Shown one piece after another: positions 62,176 through 64,000 of a DNA stretch of 64,000 bases. The DNA comes from Spirochaetia bacterium (GTDB lineage: Bacteria > Spirochaetota > Spirochaetia > Treponematales > Rectinemataceae). A model generated the notes under the pieces. The model saw nothing but the letters and a program-made list of their open reading frames with translations. It made no database searches and was not told where the DNA came from. Each line of letters starts with the position of its first letter. The first letter of the stretch is position 1. The stretch lies in assembly GCA_029975555.1 (NCBI GenBank), contig JARKOY010000125.1, positions 112,479 through 176,478 on the forward strand. The letters are read 5' to 3'. The position numbers and the translations under genes were made by a program.

Positions 62176-62207
62176 GGTGGACTAGGATAGAAGGAGGAGA
62201 GTCCACC
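62176..62207 (+). promoter_or_regulatory. Hairpin sequestering the transposase ribosome-binding site
   Basis: GGTGGACT (62176-62183) is perfectly complementary to AGTCCACC (62200-62207). The AAGGAGGAG Shine-Dalgarno lies between the arms and the ATG follows at 62208. The left arm is part of the terminal inverted repeat. Transcripts entering from outside would fold this stem and limit transposase translation, as known for other IS elements. Confidence 0.65.
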
Positions 62208-62510
62208 ATGAGGAAGAAGTTCGACGAGCAGTTCAAGGCAATGGTCGCATTGGAGGCCGTCAAAGAGGAAATGACCCTTCAGGAGCTTGCGGAGAAATAC
62301 CAGGTACATCCGAACCAGATCAGCGCCTGGAAGAAGAAACTCTTAGAACAGTCCTCCGCGATCTTCGAACGAAAGAACAAGAAGGACGAAGAGTACACTC
62401 AGATGAAGAAAGAGAAAGAAGAACTTTTCCGCCAGCTTGGTGAAATGCGGTACGAGAACGAGTGGCTAAAAAAAAAGTACAAACAGCTGTACGGGAAAGA
62501 TCCCGGTTGA
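62208..62510 (+). CDS. IS3-family transposase OrfA
   Basis: 100 residues. The helix-turn-helix FDEQFKAMVALEAVKEEMTL, LAEKYQVHPNQISAWKKKLLE binds the IS ends. A leucine-zipper-like helix (EEYTQMKKEKEELFRQLGEM) follows, which in IS3 elements multimerises OrfA and OrfAB. AAGGAGG precedes the ATG. Its 3' end overlaps orfB by 49 nt across A9 at 62468-62476. Confidence 0.93.
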   Translation: MRKKFDEQFKAMVALEAVKEEMTLQELAEKYQVHPNQISAWKKKLLEQSSAIFERKNKKDEEYTQMKKEKEELFRQLGEMRYENEWLKKKYKQLYGKDPG

Positions 62511-63343
62511 TCGATCCAAAGGAGCCCGTGTTGTCCGTACGAAGACAATGTACGCTTTTGAACGTACATCGCAGCAACGTATACTACCGCTCAAAACCGA
62601 CCGCACGTGTCGTTCAAGAACGCCATACGGCAGGTATTCTAAGCATTCACGCGAACTGGCCGTTCTATGGCTACCGAAAAGTCTTCCTGGCACTACAAAC
62701 CGGAAACGAACGACTTACGCAAAAACAGGTACGAAGGATCATGCATCATATGCATCTGAAGGCGTTGCATGCCAAGAGAATGACCAGCGTGAAACATCCT
62801 GAGAACCCTGTCTATCCCTACCTGCTGAAGAATATCGTAGTACGCTATCCCAACCAGGTGTGGATCACTGACTTGACCTATATCAAGCTTCCGGGAATCG
62901 GGTACGTCTACCTTGTGGCGATCATGGACCTCTATAGTCGCAAGGTACTTTCCTGGCGGGTTTCCAACAGTATGGACAGTCGGTTCTGTGAAGAAGCACT
63001 GAAAGAAGCTTTGAAACGGTATGGAGCACCAGCGATCTTTAATACCGACCAGGGGAGTCAGTTCACCTCGAACAGCTTCACACAGATACTCCAGGACCAT
63101 GGAATCAGGATCAGCATGGATGGTCGCGGCCGCTGGCGGGACAACGTGCATATCGAACGGCTCTGGAGAACAGTGAAGTACGAAGACATCTACCTTCAAG
63201 GCTATGAAAATGTACGGTCATTGAAACGAGGTCTTGCTTCGTACTTTGTATTTTATAACCACTATAGGTTTCATCAGAACCTGGACTACGAGACGCCCGA
63301 CCAGCGATATCGTTCGTTCCAGGATAAGGATTTGGCATCGTGA
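62462..63343 (+). CDS. IS3-family transposase OrfB (DDE catalytic part)
   Basis: 293 residues from a GTG at 62462, in the -1 frame relative to orfA. Frameshifting on A9 would give the OrfAB fusion. The HTH_21-like segment (HANWPFYGYRKVFLAL) is followed by the retroviral-integrase core with the three acidic residues in VWITDLTYIKL, FNTDQGSQFTS and HIERLWRTVKYEDIYL. The reading frame is intact, so the element could still be active. Confidence 0.93.
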   Translation: MAKKKVQTAVRERSRLIDPKEPVLSVRRQCTLLNVHRSNVYYRSKPTARVVQERHTAGILSIHANWPFYGYRKVFLALQTGNERLTQKQVRRIMHHMHLKALHAKRMTSVKHPENPVYPYLLKNIVVRYPNQVWITDLTYIKLPGIGYVYLVAIMDLYSRKVLSWRVSNSMDSRFCEEALKEALKRYGAPAIFNTDQGSQFTSNSFTQILQDHGIRISMDGRGRWRDNVHIERLWRTVKYEDIYLQGYENVRSLKRGLASYFVFYNHYRFHQNLDYETPDQRYRSFQDKDLAS

Positions 63344-63397
63344 AGTACCACCTTATTCCTTAGCTGTTTTTGGTCTTGATCAGAGGGCCCAGCATAG

Positions 63398-64000
63398 AGG
63401 GAGCCTTGTTGCCTCATGAACATGGTGGATGATGCGACGGGGATCAGCCATGCCTTTTTTTGTGAGGAAGAGACCACGGCCGCGGCGATGCAGCGTTTGT
63501 GGGGTTGGATTGCGCACTACGGTATCCCCCAGGAGCTGTACTGCGATCGCAAGAATGCCTTTGTGGTGACGCGAGAGCCGACGATTGAGGAGCAGTTGCA
63601 GGGAATCGTGCCGAAAAGCCCCTTTGAGCGTGCCTGTGAGGTGTTGGGCATTGCGGTGCATGTGGCGTATTCACCACAGGCAAAAGGGCGTGTGGAACGC
63701 AGTCATGCGGTCTACCAGGACCGATTGGTGAAAGAACGCAGGCGTGCCGGCATTTCCACGATTGAGGACGCGAATCGGTTCCTGCAAGAGCACTCTCTGC
63801 CTGCCATCAACGCGAAATTCGCCAAGCCACCCTGACGGCCAGAGAATGCCCACGTGCCGCTGTACAGCCCCCTGTCGCTTGCCGATATCTTCTGCTATGA
63901 GACTCCCCGAGTGGTCAGCAATGACTACGTGGTCAGCTACCACCGCAGGCTCTTCCAGATCACGCGACACACCAAGCCCCTTCCCCGACCCAGGACCCAG
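63398..64000 (+). pseudogene. ISNCY-type transposase, 5'-truncated with an in-frame stop
   Basis: The frame from 63398 contains MNMVDDATGISHAFFCEEET, QELYCDRKNAF and QAKGRVERSHAVYQDRLVKE, the DDE-type catalytic core of ISNCY/IS1202-like transposases. The N-terminal DNA-binding part is missing: a TAG at 63395 and then the IS3 right end lie upstream. A TGA at 63833-63835 interrupts the frame after FAKPP. The same frame resumes with RPENAHVPLYSPLSLADIF and runs off the window edge. It is dead debris, and the IS3 element lies against its broken 5' end. Confidence 0.85.

Larger units (their letters stand above)
62169..63358 (+). mobile_element. Complete IS3-family insertion sequence
   Basis: About 1.19 kb. 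The ends share the inverted repeat GAATAAGGTGG: TGAATAAGGTGGACT at 62169-62183, and on the right AGTACCACCTTATTCC (63344-63359), the complement of GGAATAAGGTGGTACT. Inside are overlapping orfA and orfB in the IS3 arrangement with a run of nine A for -1 frameshifting. I see no clear target-site duplication (AAAC left, TTAG right). Confidence 0.85.

Overview
The window looks like chromosome from a spirochaete (order Spirochaetales, inferred from gene content; no rRNA is present). The pointers are a reduced mraZ-rsmH-ftsL-murF-mraY-ftsW-ftsQ division cluster, a GH57-type protein paired with a DUF4912 protein, a PcnB-type nucleotidyltransferase, a bactofilin, a KamA-family radical SAM enzyme and a ParE with a non-canonical TOPRIM motif. 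The first ~54 kb is GC-rich and gene-dense. From the second Gfo/Idh gene through parE/parC to about 62 kb the DNA is visibly more AT-rich.

Layout. 0-6.2 kb: minus-strand division/cell-wall operon running off the left edge, with a clear sigma-70 promoter and MraZ operator repeats. 6.3-15.8 kb: HD hydrolase, RlmM-like methyltransferase, UvrD/Rep helicase, miaA-rpoZ, zapA with a ZapB-like coiled-coil gene, rplT-rpmI-infC and fba. 15.9-29.8 kb: lipoprotein, tatD-clpB, DUF3783 protein, argR, KamA-like enzyme, guaA-purA-GH57-DUF4912, and fhs. 29.9-35.0 kb: five-gene peptide-type ABC importer. 35-40.2 kb: pcnB, alpha/beta hydrolase, tsaE-tsaB, GNAT protein, tRNA(CAU). 40.4-46.6 kb: radical-SAM DNA-repair-type protein, polysaccharide deacetylase, bactofilin, mtnA, lipA-lplB-lplA. 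46.6-51.2 kb: three-gene signalling operon (histidine kinase, response regulator, REC-PAS-HD-GYP protein). 51.4-56.7 kb: sugar ABC importer with two Gfo/Idh dehydrogenases. 56.8-61.5 kb: parE, parC and a NifX-fold protein. 61.5-64.0 kb: decayed DNA, one complete IS3-family element and a broken ISNCY-type transposase.

The most unusual signal is a dispersed short repeat, GGGGACRGAGG. I count about 24 copies by eye between 37.9 and 62.1 kb and none in the first 37 kb. It lies mostly inside genes, in several reading phases and both orientations, so a shared protein motif cannot explain it. One pair forms a hairpin after the sugar operon and one copy supplies the parC Shine-Dalgarno. A second recurring theme is a -10 box 6-10 nt before a start codon that has no Shine-Dalgarno, suggesting leaderless mRNAs (kamA-like, the 40.4 kb radical SAM gene, lipA, parE and two small genes). 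Other points are tsaE hidden by an apparent CTG start, a GH57 protein with Gln where the catalytic Glu is expected, and a three-codon ORF overlapping the TTG start of the histidine kinase.
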